Below, piece after piece: positions 51,993 to 60,159 of a stretch of DNA of 64,000 nucleotides. Below the pieces are notes generated by a model. The model was not told where the DNA came from, made no database searches, and saw only the letters and a list, made by a program, of their open reading frames with translations. The translations under genes were made by a program, and so were the position numbers. Numbering within the stretch: the first letter of the stretch is position 1; each line of letters starts with the position of its first letter. This DNA comes from Blastomonas ursincola (GTDB lineage: Bacteria; Pseudomonadota; Alphaproteobacteria; Sphingomonadales; Sphingomonadaceae), in the NCBI RefSeq assembly GCF_013607875.1, contig NZ_VDES01000003.1, positions 339,819 to 403,818 of the forward strand, given 5' to 3'.

Positions 51993-52688
51993 ATGCGGAA
52001 AATCGGCCTGATCGGCGGCATGAGCTGGGTTTCGACCGAGACCTATTACCGGCTGATCAACAAGGGGGTGCAGAAGCGCGCCGGGTCGCTGTGCAGCGGC
52101 CCGATCGTGATCGAGAGCCTCAATTTCTGCGATCTCGCGCAGATCCGCACACCCGAGGGCTGGGACCATGCGACCGAGAAGCTGACGGTCGCCGCGCGCT
52201 CGCTCGAGGCGGCGGGCGCGACCGCGATCCTGATCTGCGCCAATTCGATGCACAAGGTCTATGACCGGGTGCAGGGCGCGGTCAGCGTTCCGATCATCCA
52301 TATCGCCGATTGCGTCGGCGAGAAGATGCAGGCCGATGGGATCAAGCGCGCCGCAATCATCGGCACGCGCAACGTGATGCTCGAGAGCTTCTACCGCCAG
52401 CGTCTGGTCAAGCACGGCATCGGCCTGCTCGCACCCGAGATGGAGCGCGTGGAGGAGATCGACCGGATCATCTACGAGGAGCTGATGGAGGGCAGGGTCG
52501 TCCGCGAATCCGAGCGCACGATGAAGACCTTCCTCACCAATATCGCCAAGGAAGACGTGCAGGCGGTGGTGCTCGGCTGCACCGAGCTCGAAATGATCGT
52601 CGATACCAAGGCTAACGTGCTGCCCATCTATGACGGCACCGAGATTCACGCCCAGGCCGCAGTCGACTGGATCATGGGCGACGCTTGA
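51993..52688 (+). CDS. Aspartate/glutamate racemase family protein
   Basis: A 231-residue PLP-independent racemase. The two catalytic cysteines are Cys82 in ILICANSMHKVYD and Cys196 in VVLGCTELEMI. GLIGGMSWVSTETYYRLIN is the family opening. The first cysteine is followed by ANS in place of the more common TNT, a conservative change. The likely substrate is aspartate, but related enzymes act on other amino acids. It lies only five bases behind pntB, an odd partner for a transhydrogenase, so co-transcription may be accidental. Confidence 0.9.
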   Translation: MRKIGLIGGMSWVSTETYYRLINKGVQKRAGSLCSGPIVIESLNFCDLAQIRTPEGWDHATEKLTVAARSLEAAGATAILICANSMHKVYDRVQGAVSVPIIHIADCVGEKMQADGIKRAAIIGTRNVMLESFYRQRLVKHGIGLLAPEMERVEEIDRIIYEELMEGRVVRESERTMKTFLTNIAKEDVQAVVLGCTELEMIVDTKANVLPIYDGTEIHAQAAVDWIMGDA

Positions 52689-52768
52689 TCTTTTAACCCA
52701 TGTGGGCGAAGGCGCTGGCGTTTTCCGGCGAGGCTGGAGAGCACCACGCATTCAACGGTAGAACAGCC

Positions 52769-53938
52769 ATGCACCCCCGCGCGCCCTATGCCAGTGATCC
52801 CTCGCGTTCGCGCGGGCGGCAATTTGCCGAAGGGGGCGAGCCGACGCGGGGACCGCGCAGCGCCTTTCAGCGCGACCGCGACCGCATCATCCATTCGATC
52901 AGCTTCCGCCGCCTGCGCCACAAGACTCAGGTGTTCGTCGCCCCCGATGGCGATCATTACCGCGTCCGCCTGACCCACAGCCTCGAGGTCGCGCAGATCG
53001 GGCGGACGATCGCGCGGGCGCTTGGGCTCGACGAGGACCTGACCGAGGCGCTGTGCCTGGCGCACGACATCGGACACCCCCCGTTCGGACATGCTGGCGA
53101 GGATGCGCTGGAGGCCGCGATGGCAGGGCAGGGCGGTTTCGACCATAACGCCCATACCCTGCGCGCGCTGCACGTGCTCGAATCGCCCTATCCGCGCTGG
53201 CAGGGTCTCAACCTCAGCTGGGAGGTGCTCGAGGGGCTCGCCAAGCATAACGGCCCGGTCGAACATGCCCCTTGGGCGCTGGCAGAGATCGACGCCGGTT
53301 TCGACCTCGATTTGAAGCGCTATTCGTCGCTCGAAGCGCAAGTAGCCGCTGTGTCCGACGATATCGCCTATGACAATCACGATATCGACGATGGGCTGCG
53401 CGCCGGTTTCCTGTCGTTCGACGATCTGCTCAGCCTGCCATCGGCGCTGCGGCAATGGGATGCGATTCGCGCTAAATTCTCCGACGTTCCCGAGGCACGG
53501 CTGCAGTCCGAATTCGTACGCGACCAGATCGGTTTGATGGTCAACGACGTCATTGCCTCCACGCGCGCCAGGATAGCGGGGCTCGGCATCGGCAGCATCG
53601 AGGATGTCCGCGCCGCAGGGCAGGTGATCGCCGGTTTTTCCGATGCCATGGCGGAGCAGGAACGCGAACTGAAGCGGTTCATGTATGCGCGGGTCTATCA
53701 TCATCCGCGCCAGCTCGAAGCGGCCGACCTGGCGCGGCAGGTCATCGCGGCGCTCTTTGCCGCCTATCGCGACGATCCCGCGCTGCTGCCCGACGACTGG
53801 CGTCAACGGTTGCCCGAAGCCGAGCCAGACAAGAGCCGCCATATAGCCGACTTCCTCGCCGGCATGACTGATCGCTTCGCGCTGTCGCAGCACCGCCAGA
53901 TCTTCGGCCATGCGCCCGAAGGCCTCAGCCACGTTTGA
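52769..53938 (+). CDS. Deoxyguanosinetriphosphate triphosphohydrolase-like protein
   Basis: A 389-residue HD-domain phosphohydrolase of the dGTPase type 2 family that splits dNTPs to nucleoside and triphosphate. The metal-binding residues are in RVRLTHSLEVAQIGR, AHDIGHPPFGHAGE and DDIAYDNHDIDDG. SAFQRDRDRIIHSISFRRLRHKTQVF is the N-terminal signature, read in two parts. I chose the ATG at 52769, close to the RGRxFxE start of the family; an ATG 23 codons earlier lacks similarity. The 352 bases after it hold the glycine riboswitch. Confidence 0.93.
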   Translation: MHPRAPYASDPSRSRGRQFAEGGEPTRGPRSAFQRDRDRIIHSISFRRLRHKTQVFVAPDGDHYRVRLTHSLEVAQIGRTIARALGLDEDLTEALCLAHDIGHPPFGHAGEDALEAAMAGQGGFDHNAHTLRALHVLESPYPRWQGLNLSWEVLEGLAKHNGPVEHAPWALAEIDAGFDLDLKRYSSLEAQVAAVSDDIAYDNHDIDDGLRAGFLSFDDLLSLPSALRQWDAIRAKFSDVPEARLQSEFVRDQIGLMVNDVIASTRARIAGLGIGSIEDVRAAGQVIAGFSDAMAEQERELKRFMYARVYHHPRQLEAADLARQVIAALFAAYRDDPALLPDDWRQRLPEAEPDKSRHIADFLAGMTDRFALSQHRQIFGHAPEGLSHV

Positions 53939-54030
53939 ACAGGATTTTGTGCGTCGCAGCGCAATTTGATTGACAGTCCGAAGGCCTTTGCGCATTCCGG
54001 GCTTGTCGATGCGGCGCAAGCCTCATGAAA

Positions 54031-54226
54031 CGGCACGGGAGAGCGCGGTGGGTCACCACCGCCACCGAAGGAGCAACCGCCCCGGAATCTCTCAGGTCAT
54101 CGGGACCGTGTCGTTGATCGGCGCTCTGGAAAGCGGGCAGCTGTGCAAGGCTGCTCCACCGAAGGGGTAAATGGGCGGCGCTGGTCGCAACCCATGAAAG
54201 CTCTCAGGTTCAAGTGACAGAGGGGG
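54031..54226 (+). promoter_or_regulatory. Tandem glycine riboswitch before the glycine cleavage operon
   Basis: Two glycine aptamers stand in series. The first (about 54031-54111) has GGGAGAGCGC, CACCGAAGGAGCAA and AATCTCTCAGG; the second (about 54122-54226) has CTCTGGAAAG, CACCGAAGGGGTAA, AAGCTCTCAGG and GACAGAGGGGG. The linker of about 10 bases is typical. Glycine binding would turn on gcvT and the genes behind it, using glycine as carbon source or removing excess. Between the second aptamer and the ATG a GGCC-CGAA-GGCC hairpin at about 54241-54252 may belong to the expression platform. The 92 bases before the riboswitch (53939-54030) hold no clear feature apart from the promoter region. 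Confidence 0.93.
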
Positions 54227-54290
54227 TTGGATGCTCGCAGGGCCCGAAGGCCGTGCAACGCGTTCCAATTCAATCTGCCGGAGTGCCCAG

Positions 54291-55424
54291 ATGACCGATA
54301 ATATTGCCGATATGATGGAACGCGTGGCCGACAGGCTGCTGCCACTCGATGCATGGCATCGGGCGCGCGGCGCGCGCATGGTTCCGTTCGCGGGCTATCA
54401 GATGCCCGTTCAGTATGAAGGCGTGATGGCCGAACATCTCTGGACGCGCGAGAATGCCGGACTGTTCGATGTCAGCCATATGGGCCAGGTCCTGCTCACC
54501 GGCGATGCACCCGATGTCGCATTGGAAGCGATCGTGCCCGGCGAAATCCAGAAGCTGGGCGTCAACCGCATGCGCTATTCGGTGCTGCTGAACGAGGAAG
54601 GTGGCATCCTCGACGATCTGATGGTGACGCGGCGCGAGCGCGACCTGTATCTGGTCGTCAACGGCGCATGCAAGTATGACGATCTGGCGCACATGCGCGA
54701 GACATTCCCCGACGAGGTGGTGATTACCCTGCTCGACGAGCGCGCGCTGTTCGCGCTTCAGGGGCCCAAGGCAGGCGAGGCGCTGGCCAGCCTGATCCCC
54801 AATGTCGCATCGCTCTATTCCATGCAGGCAGGCGCGTTCACGCTCGACGGCATGTCGCTGTGGATCAGCCGCTCGGGCTATACCGGCGAGGACGGCTTCG
54901 AGATCAGCGTCGATTGCGATCATGCCGCCGCGCTCGCCGACCGACTGTGCGCGCTCGATCTGGTCAAGCCGATCGGTCTTGGCGCGCGCGATTCGTTGCG
55001 GCTCGAGGCGGGACTGCCGCTTTATGGCCATGACCTCGACGAAAGCGTCAGCCCGGTCGAAGGGGACCTGTCTTTCGCGATCAGCAAGCGGCGCCGCACC
55101 GAGGGCGGCTTTGCCGGTGCCGAGCGCATTCTCGAAGAACTGGAGGAAGGCACCGACCGCAAGCGCGTCGGCCTTGCCATCGAAGGTCGCCAGCCAGTGC
55201 GCGAAGGCGCGGAGCTGTTTGCCGGCGACCGCATGGTCGGCAAGGTGACCTCGGGCGGTTTCGCACCGACCCTCGGTGCGCCGATCGCGATGGCGCTGGT
55301 CAAGTCTGCCTTTGCCCCGCTGGGCACTGCGCTGGAGGCCGAAGTCCGCGGCAAGCGTATCCCGGTAACGGTCGCAGCCATGCCGTTCGTGCCGCACCGT
55401 TATCACCGGCCCAAGACCGCCTGA
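54291..55424 (+). CDS. gcvT: Glycine cleavage system T protein (aminomethyltransferase)
   Basis: GcvT moves the aminomethyl carbon from lipoyl-GcvH to tetrahydrofolate and frees ammonia. The 377-residue protein shows [41 protein letters not shown] and [21 protein letters not shown], all folate- or core-binding landmarks. I chose the ATG at 54291, with GGAG seven bases upstream; an open frame earlier would run into the riboswitch. It heads the gcvT-gcvH-gcvPA-gcvPB operon. Confidence 0.95.
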   Translation: MTDNIADMMERVADRLLPLDAWHRARGARMVPFAGYQMPVQYEGVMAEHLWTRENAGLFDVSHMGQVLLTGDAPDVALEAIVPGEIQKLGVNRMRYSVLLNEEGGILDDLMVTRRERDLYLVVNGACKYDDLAHMRETFPDEVVITLLDERALFALQGPKAGEALASLIPNVASLYSMQAGAFTLDGMSLWISRSGYTGEDGFEISVDCDHAAALADRLCALDLVKPIGLGARDSLRLEAGLPLYGHDLDESVSPVEGDLSFAISKRRRTEGGFAGAERILEELEEGTDRKRVGLAIEGRQPVREGAELFAGDRMVGKVTSGGFAPTLGAPIAMALVKSAFAPLGTALEAEVRGKRIPVTVAAMPFVPHRYHRPKTA

Positions 55425-55452
55425 ACATCTAACGACCCGATGGAGTGACACC

Positions 55453-55824
55453 ATGAGCCGCTATTTTACCGAAGAACATGAATGGGTTGAAGTCGAAGGC
55501 AAGATCGCCACGGTCGGCATCACCGAATATGCGCAGCAGCAGCTGGGCGACGTGGTGTTCGTCGACGTGCCCGCCGAAGGCAAGCAGTTCGACAAGGGCG
55601 ACGAAGCCGCCGTCGTCGAGTCGGTCAAGGCCGCAAGCGATGTCTACAGCCCGATCTCCGGGACCATCGTCGAGGGCAATGAGGTTCTCGCTGACGAACC
55701 CGGCCTGGTCAATTCGGACCCCGAAGGCGATGGCTGGTTTTTCAAGCTGGAACTGAGCGACGAAGCCGAACTTGACGCATTGATGGATGAGGCAGCGTAC
55801 AAGAAGTTCGTCGCAGACCTCTGA
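55453..55824 (+). CDS. gcvH: Glycine cleavage system H protein
   Basis: GcvH carries the lipoyl arm that shuttles the aminomethyl group between the P, T and L proteins. The 123 residues match the family; the lipoylated Lys59 is in [37 protein letters not shown] is the usual C-terminal part. It lies 28 bases after gcvT and 36 before gcvPA. The dihydrolipoyl dehydrogenase (L protein) gene is not in this window and is probably shared with other complexes. Confidence 0.97.
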   Translation: MSRYFTEEHEWVEVEGKIATVGITEYAQQQLGDVVFVDVPAEGKQFDKGDEAAVVESVKAASDVYSPISGTIVEGNEVLADEPGLVNSDPEGDGWFFKLELSDEAELDALMDEAAYKKFVADL

Positions 55825-55860
55825 TTTTTCATCGTTTCTGACCCAAGGACATTAGCCGCA

Positions 55861-57219
55861 ATGCGCTATCTCCCGCTCAACAACCAGGATCGCAGCGCGA
55901 TGCTCGCCACGATCGGCGCAGCCTCGATCGACGACCTGTTCATCGATATCCCCGAAGAGGCCCGGCTGACCGGCCCGATCCACGGCCTGCCGATGCACGC
56001 GCCCGAAATGGCGGTCGAACGGCACATGAAGGCGCTGGCCAGCCAGAATCTGGTCGCGGGCGACGTGCCCTTCTTCATGGGCGCGGGCGCCTATCGGCAC
56101 CATGTCCCTGCTTCGGTCGATCATCTGATCCAGCGCGGCGAGTTCCTGACGGCGTACACGCCCTATCAGCCGGAAATTGCGCAGGGCACGCTGCAGATGC
56201 TGTTCGAATTCCAGACCCAGGTCGCCCGGCTGCTCGGCTGCGATGTCGCGAACGCATCGATGTACGATGGCTCGACCGCGTGCTGGGAAGCGATCGGCAT
56301 GGCGCGGCGCATCACCAAGCGCGCCACCGCCTTGCTGTCCTCGGGCCTGCACCCGCATTATGTCGGCGTTGCCAAGACCATGGCGCGGTTCACCGGGGAT
56401 GCGCTCGTCCATCAGGCCCCGAGCCTGAAGCCCGAGACCGACATTGCCGACCTGATCGGTCAGATCGACAAGAATACCAGCTGCGTCGTGGTGCAATATC
56501 CCGACATTCTCGGCCGCGTCGAGGATTTGTCGGCGCTCGCGCAAGCGACTCAGGCCGCCGGCGCGCTGCTGATCGCGGTCGTCACCGAGCCGGTGGCGCT
56601 GGGCGCGCTGCGCAGCCCCGGTGAAATGGGCGCGGATATCGTCGTGGGCGAAGGCCAATCGCTCGGCGTCGGCCTGCAGTTTGGCGGTCCCTATGTCGGC
56701 CTGTTCGGCTGCAAGCAGAAATATGTCCGCCAGATGCCGGGGCGCCTGTGCGGCGAGACCCTCGATGCCGAGGGCAAGCGCGGCTTCGTGCTGACGCTCT
56801 CGACCCGCGAACAGCATATCCGCCGCGAAAAGGCGACGAGCAACATCTGCACCAATAGCGGGCTGTGCGCGCTGGCGTTCAGCATTCACATGACGCTGCT
56901 CGGCGAAAAGGGCCTTCGCGGTCTTGCAGAGGTCAACCATGCGATGGCGGTGACCGCAGCCGAACGCCTCGAGAATGTTCCGGGCGTCAAGCTGCTCAAC
57001 GCGAGCTTTTTCAACGAGTTCACGCTGGTTCTTCCCAAGGATGCCCGCACGATCGTCCGTGCGCTCGCGGATCGCAGGATCCTGGGCGGCGTCTCGCTGG
57101 GCCGCCTGTATCCGGAAGAAGCTGACCTTGCCAACGGACTGGTCGTCGCCGTCACAGAGACCGCGACGCTCGAAGACATCGAAGCCTTTGCCACGAACCT
57201 TGAGGAGCTGCTGGCATGA
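55861..57219 (+). CDS. gcvPA: Glycine dehydrogenase (decarboxylating) subunit 1
   Basis: A 452-residue alpha subunit of the split P protein, which decarboxylates glycine and passes the aminomethyl group to lipoyl-GcvH. MRYLPLNNQDRSAMLATIG begins the family, and GAGAYRHHVPASVDHLI, TAYTPYQPEIAQGTLQ and CTNSGLCAL are clear. It lacks the PLP lysine, which lies in subunit 2, as expected for the split form. It overlaps gcvPB by the ATGA tetranucleotide. Confidence 0.96.
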   Translation: MRYLPLNNQDRSAMLATIGAASIDDLFIDIPEEARLTGPIHGLPMHAPEMAVERHMKALASQNLVAGDVPFFMGAGAYRHHVPASVDHLIQRGEFLTAYTPYQPEIAQGTLQMLFEFQTQVARLLGCDVANASMYDGSTACWEAIGMARRITKRATALLSSGLHPHYVGVAKTMARFTGDALVHQAPSLKPETDIADLIGQIDKNTSCVVVQYPDILGRVEDLSALAQATQAAGALLIAVVTEPVALGALRSPGEMGADIVVGEGQSLGVGLQFGGPYVGLFGCKQKYVRQMPGRLCGETLDAEGKRGFVLTLSTREQHIRREKATSNICTNSGLCALAFSIHMTLLGEKGLRGLAEVNHAMAVTAAERLENVPGVKLLNASFFNEFTLVLPKDARTIVRALADRRILGGVSLGRLYPEEADLANGLVVAVTETATLEDIEAFATNLEELLA

Positions 57220-58796
57220 GCATGAACAACCAGGGACGTCCCACCCGTCCTGCCGAAGACAGCGCCGCATCCTCGGCGCTGGCGACCAGCACTGGCAACC
57301 GCGCGCTGATGCTCGAGGAAGCGCTGATCTTCGAGATCGGCGATTCGACCCGCACCGGCGTCGACCTGCCCGCAGCTCCGATGGCCGTCTCGCGGCTTGG
57401 CGGACTTGAGCGCAAGGCCGCCATCGGTCTGCCGGGTCTGTCCGAGCAGGAAACGGTGCGGCACTACACGCGCCTCAGCCGCCAGAACTATGCCATCGAC
57501 CTTGGCCTGTTTCCGCTGGGATCGTGCACGATGAAGCACAACCCCCGTCTCAACGAGAAGATGGCGCGGCTTCCGGGCTTTGCCGACATCCATCCGCTGC
57601 AGCCGATCCAGACCGTTCAGGGCGCGCTGGCGGTCATCGACGAGCTGGGCGAATGGCTCGTCAAGCTGACCGGCATGGCCGGCGTCGCGATGTCACCCAA
57701 GGCGGGCGCGCATGGCGAGCTGTGCGGCATCCTCGCGATCCGTTCGGCGCTCGAAGCGCGCGGCGACAAGCGTTCGGTCATCCTGGTCCCCGAGAGCGCG
57801 CACGGCACCAACCCGGCGACCGCGGCGTTCGTCGGCTATCAGGTCGAGGACATTCCGGCCAAGCCCGATGGCCGTGTCGATGTCGATGCGCTGAAGGCCC
57901 GGCTCGGACCCGATGTCGCAGGCGTGATGATCACCAACCCCAATACCTGCGGCCTGTTCGAGCGCGAGCTCAAGAACATCTCGGACGCAGTGCATGAGGC
58001 GGGCGGCTTCGTCTATTGCGACGGCGCAAACTTCAACGCGGTGGTCGGCAAGGTGCGTCCGGGCGATCTGGGCGTCGATGCGATGCACATCAACCTGCAC
58101 AAGACCTTCTCCACCCCGCATGGCGGCGGCGGCCCCGGCTCGGGCCCGGTGGTGTTCTCCGAAGCGCTCGCGCCGTTTGCGCCGCTTCCGTTCGTCGAAC
58201 GCACCGAGGACGGCAAGCTGGCGCTGATCGAGGAAGAGAGCATGGAGGACCATCACGCCTCCAGCTTCGGTCGCATGGTCGCCTTCCATGGCCAGATGGG
58301 CATGTTCAGCCGCGCACTGACCTACATCCTCAGCCATGGTGCCGACGGACTGCTCCAGGTCGCCGAGGATGCGGTGCTCAACGCCAATTACGTGCTGCGT
58401 TCGCTCGAGGACGTGCTCGACGCGCCGTTCGCGAATGCCGGACCCTGCATGCACGAGGCCCTATTCTCGGACAATGGCCTCGCCGAGGGCTTCTCGACGC
58501 TCGACATCGCCAAGGGTCTGATCGACGAGGGTTTCCACCCGATGACGGTCTATTTCCCGCTGGTGGTGCACGGCGCGATGCTCGTCGAACCGACCGAGAC
58601 AGAAAGCAAGGCGGCGCTCGACCAGTTCATCGGCGCGCTGCGTTCGGTGGCCCTGCGCGCCAAGCAGGGCGATCCATCGCTGCACAGCGCGCCGCACTTT
58701 GCGCCGCGTCGCCGCCTAGACGAGACCCAGGCCGCGCGCAAACCGGTACTGGTCTGGACCGAGCCGGTGGTCGAACAGGCCGAAGCTGCAGAGTGA
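57216..58796 (+). CDS. gcvPB: Glycine dehydrogenase (decarboxylating) subunit 2
   Basis: A 526-residue beta subunit of the P protein, bearing the PLP-binding Lys296 in HINLHKTFSTPHGGGGPGSG. FPLGSCTMKHNPRLNEKMA and MVPKAGAHGE-like MSPKAGAHGELCGI, plus PTETESKAALDQFIGAL near the end, are family landmarks. The first 30 residues (rich in Ser, Ala and Gly) are extra. It is the last gene of the operon, followed within 13 bases by a strong terminator. Confidence 0.96.
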   Translation: MSMNNQGRPTRPAEDSAASSALATSTGNRALMLEEALIFEIGDSTRTGVDLPAAPMAVSRLGGLERKAAIGLPGLSEQETVRHYTRLSRQNYAIDLGLFPLGSCTMKHNPRLNEKMARLPGFADIHPLQPIQTVQGALAVIDELGEWLVKLTGMAGVAMSPKAGAHGELCGILAIRSALEARGDKRSVILVPESAHGTNPATAAFVGYQVEDIPAKPDGRVDVDALKARLGPDVAGVMITNPNTCGLFERELKNISDAVHEAGGFVYCDGANFNAVVGKVRPGDLGVDAMHINLHKTFSTPHGGGGPGSGPVVFSEALAPFAPLPFVERTEDGKLALIEEESMEDHHASSFGRMVAFHGQMGMFSRALTYILSHGADGLLQVAEDAVLNANYVLRSLEDVLDAPFANAGPCMHEALFSDNGLAEGFSTLDIAKGLIDEGFHPMTVYFPLVVHGAMLVEPTETESKAALDQFIGALRSVALRAKQGDPSLHSAPHFAPRRRLDETQAARKPVLVWTEPVVEQAEAAE

Positions 58797-58808
58797 TCCC
58801 TTCGGACT

Positions 58809-58840
58809 GCCCGCCCGGTTCTGCACCGGGCGGGCTTTTT
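58809..58840 (+). terminator. Rho-independent terminator of the gcv operon
   Basis: GCCCGCCCGGT at 58809-58819 pairs fully with ACCGGGCGGGC at 58825-58835 around a five-base loop, followed by five T residues. The stop of the convergent methyltransferase lies three bases further, so the hairpin could also end that transcript. Confidence 0.92.
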
Positions 58841-58842
58841 CG

Positions 58843-59349
58843 TCAGATCCAGCGGCGCACGCGCGCGCAATAATCCTCGAACGCCTTGCCAAATTTGCGG
58901 CGCAAGTAACTCTCTTCCTTGGCGATCACCGCCCGGTCGATCGCAATGAACGCGAATGGGACGAAGGCCAGCACGCCCATACTGGCCTCCCACAGCGCGT
59001 AGCCCAGCTGGATCATCAGCATGCCCAGGTACATCGGGTTGCGGCTGTGCCGATAGGGTCCGCGCGCGATGATGGCCTGGCTCGGCGTCCAGGGCTGCGG
59101 ATCCTCGCCATAGGCGCTGAACATGCCCAATGAGACGATGATCAGCCCGATCCCCGCCATCATCAGGCCAAAGCCCGGCCATTCCATCGCGCGGCCCATC
59201 GGAATGGGCGGCAGGCTCATGACGTCGTCGAGCAGAAGGCCGAGCATCAGGAAACCGAGGAACACCAGCGGCGGCGGAAAACCCACCGATGGCGCGATGC
59301 TGGGGTCGATGCGCGGCAATTGGGGTGGTTCGTCGTCCATGTTGCTCAA
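58843..59349 (-). CDS. Isoprenylcysteine carboxyl methyltransferase-family membrane protein
   Basis: A 168-residue protein with about four membrane helices (about 27-42, 58-78, 104-120 and 121-138). The ICMT/PEMT signature is clear: GPYRHSRNPMYLGMLMIQLG and the C-terminal EESYLRRKFGKAFEDYCARVRRW. Such bacterial enzymes methylate an unknown lipid or carboxyl substrate with SAM. The start may instead be the ATG three codons on at 59340. It is divergent from the DUF938 gene over 68 bases. Confidence 0.87.
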   Translation of the reverse strand: MSNMDDEPPQLPRIDPSIAPSVGFPPPLVFLGFLMLGLLLDDVMSLPPIPMGRAMEWPGFGLMMAGIGLIIVSLGMFSAYGEDPQPWTPSQAIIARGPYRHSRNPMYLGMLMIQLGYALWEASMGVLAFVPFAFIAIDRAVIAKEESYLRRKFGKAFEDYCARVRRWI

Positions 59350-59417
59350 ACTGGAGCCTCACCTTGGCCGACGCAAGCCAAACGATTGCCGATAGCCTCG
59401 CTTCGCGCCATGATGCC

Positions 59418-60059
59418 ATGATGACCGAACCCAAGCCCTGGCTGATCAACGAGGCGGGCACCGAAGCCCGCCGCCATGCTCCCGCGACGCTGCGCAACCG
59501 TCAAGTCATCGCGCAGGTGCTGCGCGACATCCTCCCCGACAGCGGCATGGTGCTCGAGATTGCCAGCGGCAGCGGAGAGCATGTCGTGCATTTCGCACAG
59601 GCATTTCCGCATCTGCAATGGCAGCCGAGCGATTGCGAGCCTGCCGCTCTGCATTCGATCGCCGCCTGGACGGCAGAGACCGGCACAGCCAATGTACTGC
59701 CTCCGGTGCTGATCGATGTCGAGCAGGAAGCCTGGCCCGTCCGGCATGCCGATGCGATCCTGTGCATCAACATGGTGCATATCAGCCCGTGGAGCGCGAC
59801 GCTGGCACTCTTGCGCCACACCGCCGCGCTGCTGCCAGCCGGCGCGCCGCTCTATCTCTACGGACCGTTCGTGCGTCATGACGTCATGACGGCGGAGAGC
59901 AACATGGCCTTTGACGCATCGCTCAAGGCACGCAATCCGGCCTGGGGGCTGCGTGACGTTGCTGATGTTGACGCAGCCGCTGCCGAATGTCGCATCGTTC
60001 GTACCGGGTTGATCGAGATGCCCGCGAACAACCTGTCGCTCGTCTATCGGCGCGCCTGA
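59418..60059 (+). CDS. DUF938 family SAM-dependent methyltransferase-like protein
   Basis: A 213-residue class I methyltransferase-like protein of the DUF938 family. The SAM motif VLEIASGSGEHVVHFAQAFP lies at about 45-64, followed by WQPSDCEPAALHSIAAW and the motif IV-like ADAILCINMVHISPW. Members of this family are uncharacterised. Two adjacent ATGs (59418 and 59421) are equally possible starts. No functional link to its neighbours is visible. Confidence 0.88.
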   Translation: MMTEPKPWLINEAGTEARRHAPATLRNRQVIAQVLRDILPDSGMVLEIASGSGEHVVHFAQAFPHLQWQPSDCEPAALHSIAAWTAETGTANVLPPVLIDVEQEAWPVRHADAILCINMVHISPWSATLALLRHTAALLPAGAPLYLYGPFVRHDVMTAESNMAFDASLKARNPAWGLRDVADVDAAAAECRIVRTGLIEMPANNLSLVYRRA

Positions 60060-60069
60060 CGCAAATCTA

Positions 60070-60098
60070 TTGTCAAGCCATAGTCTTTCTGCCTAGCC
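60070..60098 (+). promoter_or_regulatory. Candidate promoter of the second acyl-CoA synthetase gene
   Basis: TTGTCA at 60070-60075 and CTAGCC at 60093-60098 are 17 bases apart, with TAGCCTGTG as the extended -10, identical to that of the GST operon at 40190. A GGGAGAGAG ribosome-binding sequence precedes the ATG at 60160. Confidence 0.45.
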
Positions 60099-60159
60099 TG
60101 TGCGGGCGAGGGCAGGGCCGCAAAGGTCCGCCCAACTGCCGAACCTGTGGGAGAGAGAG

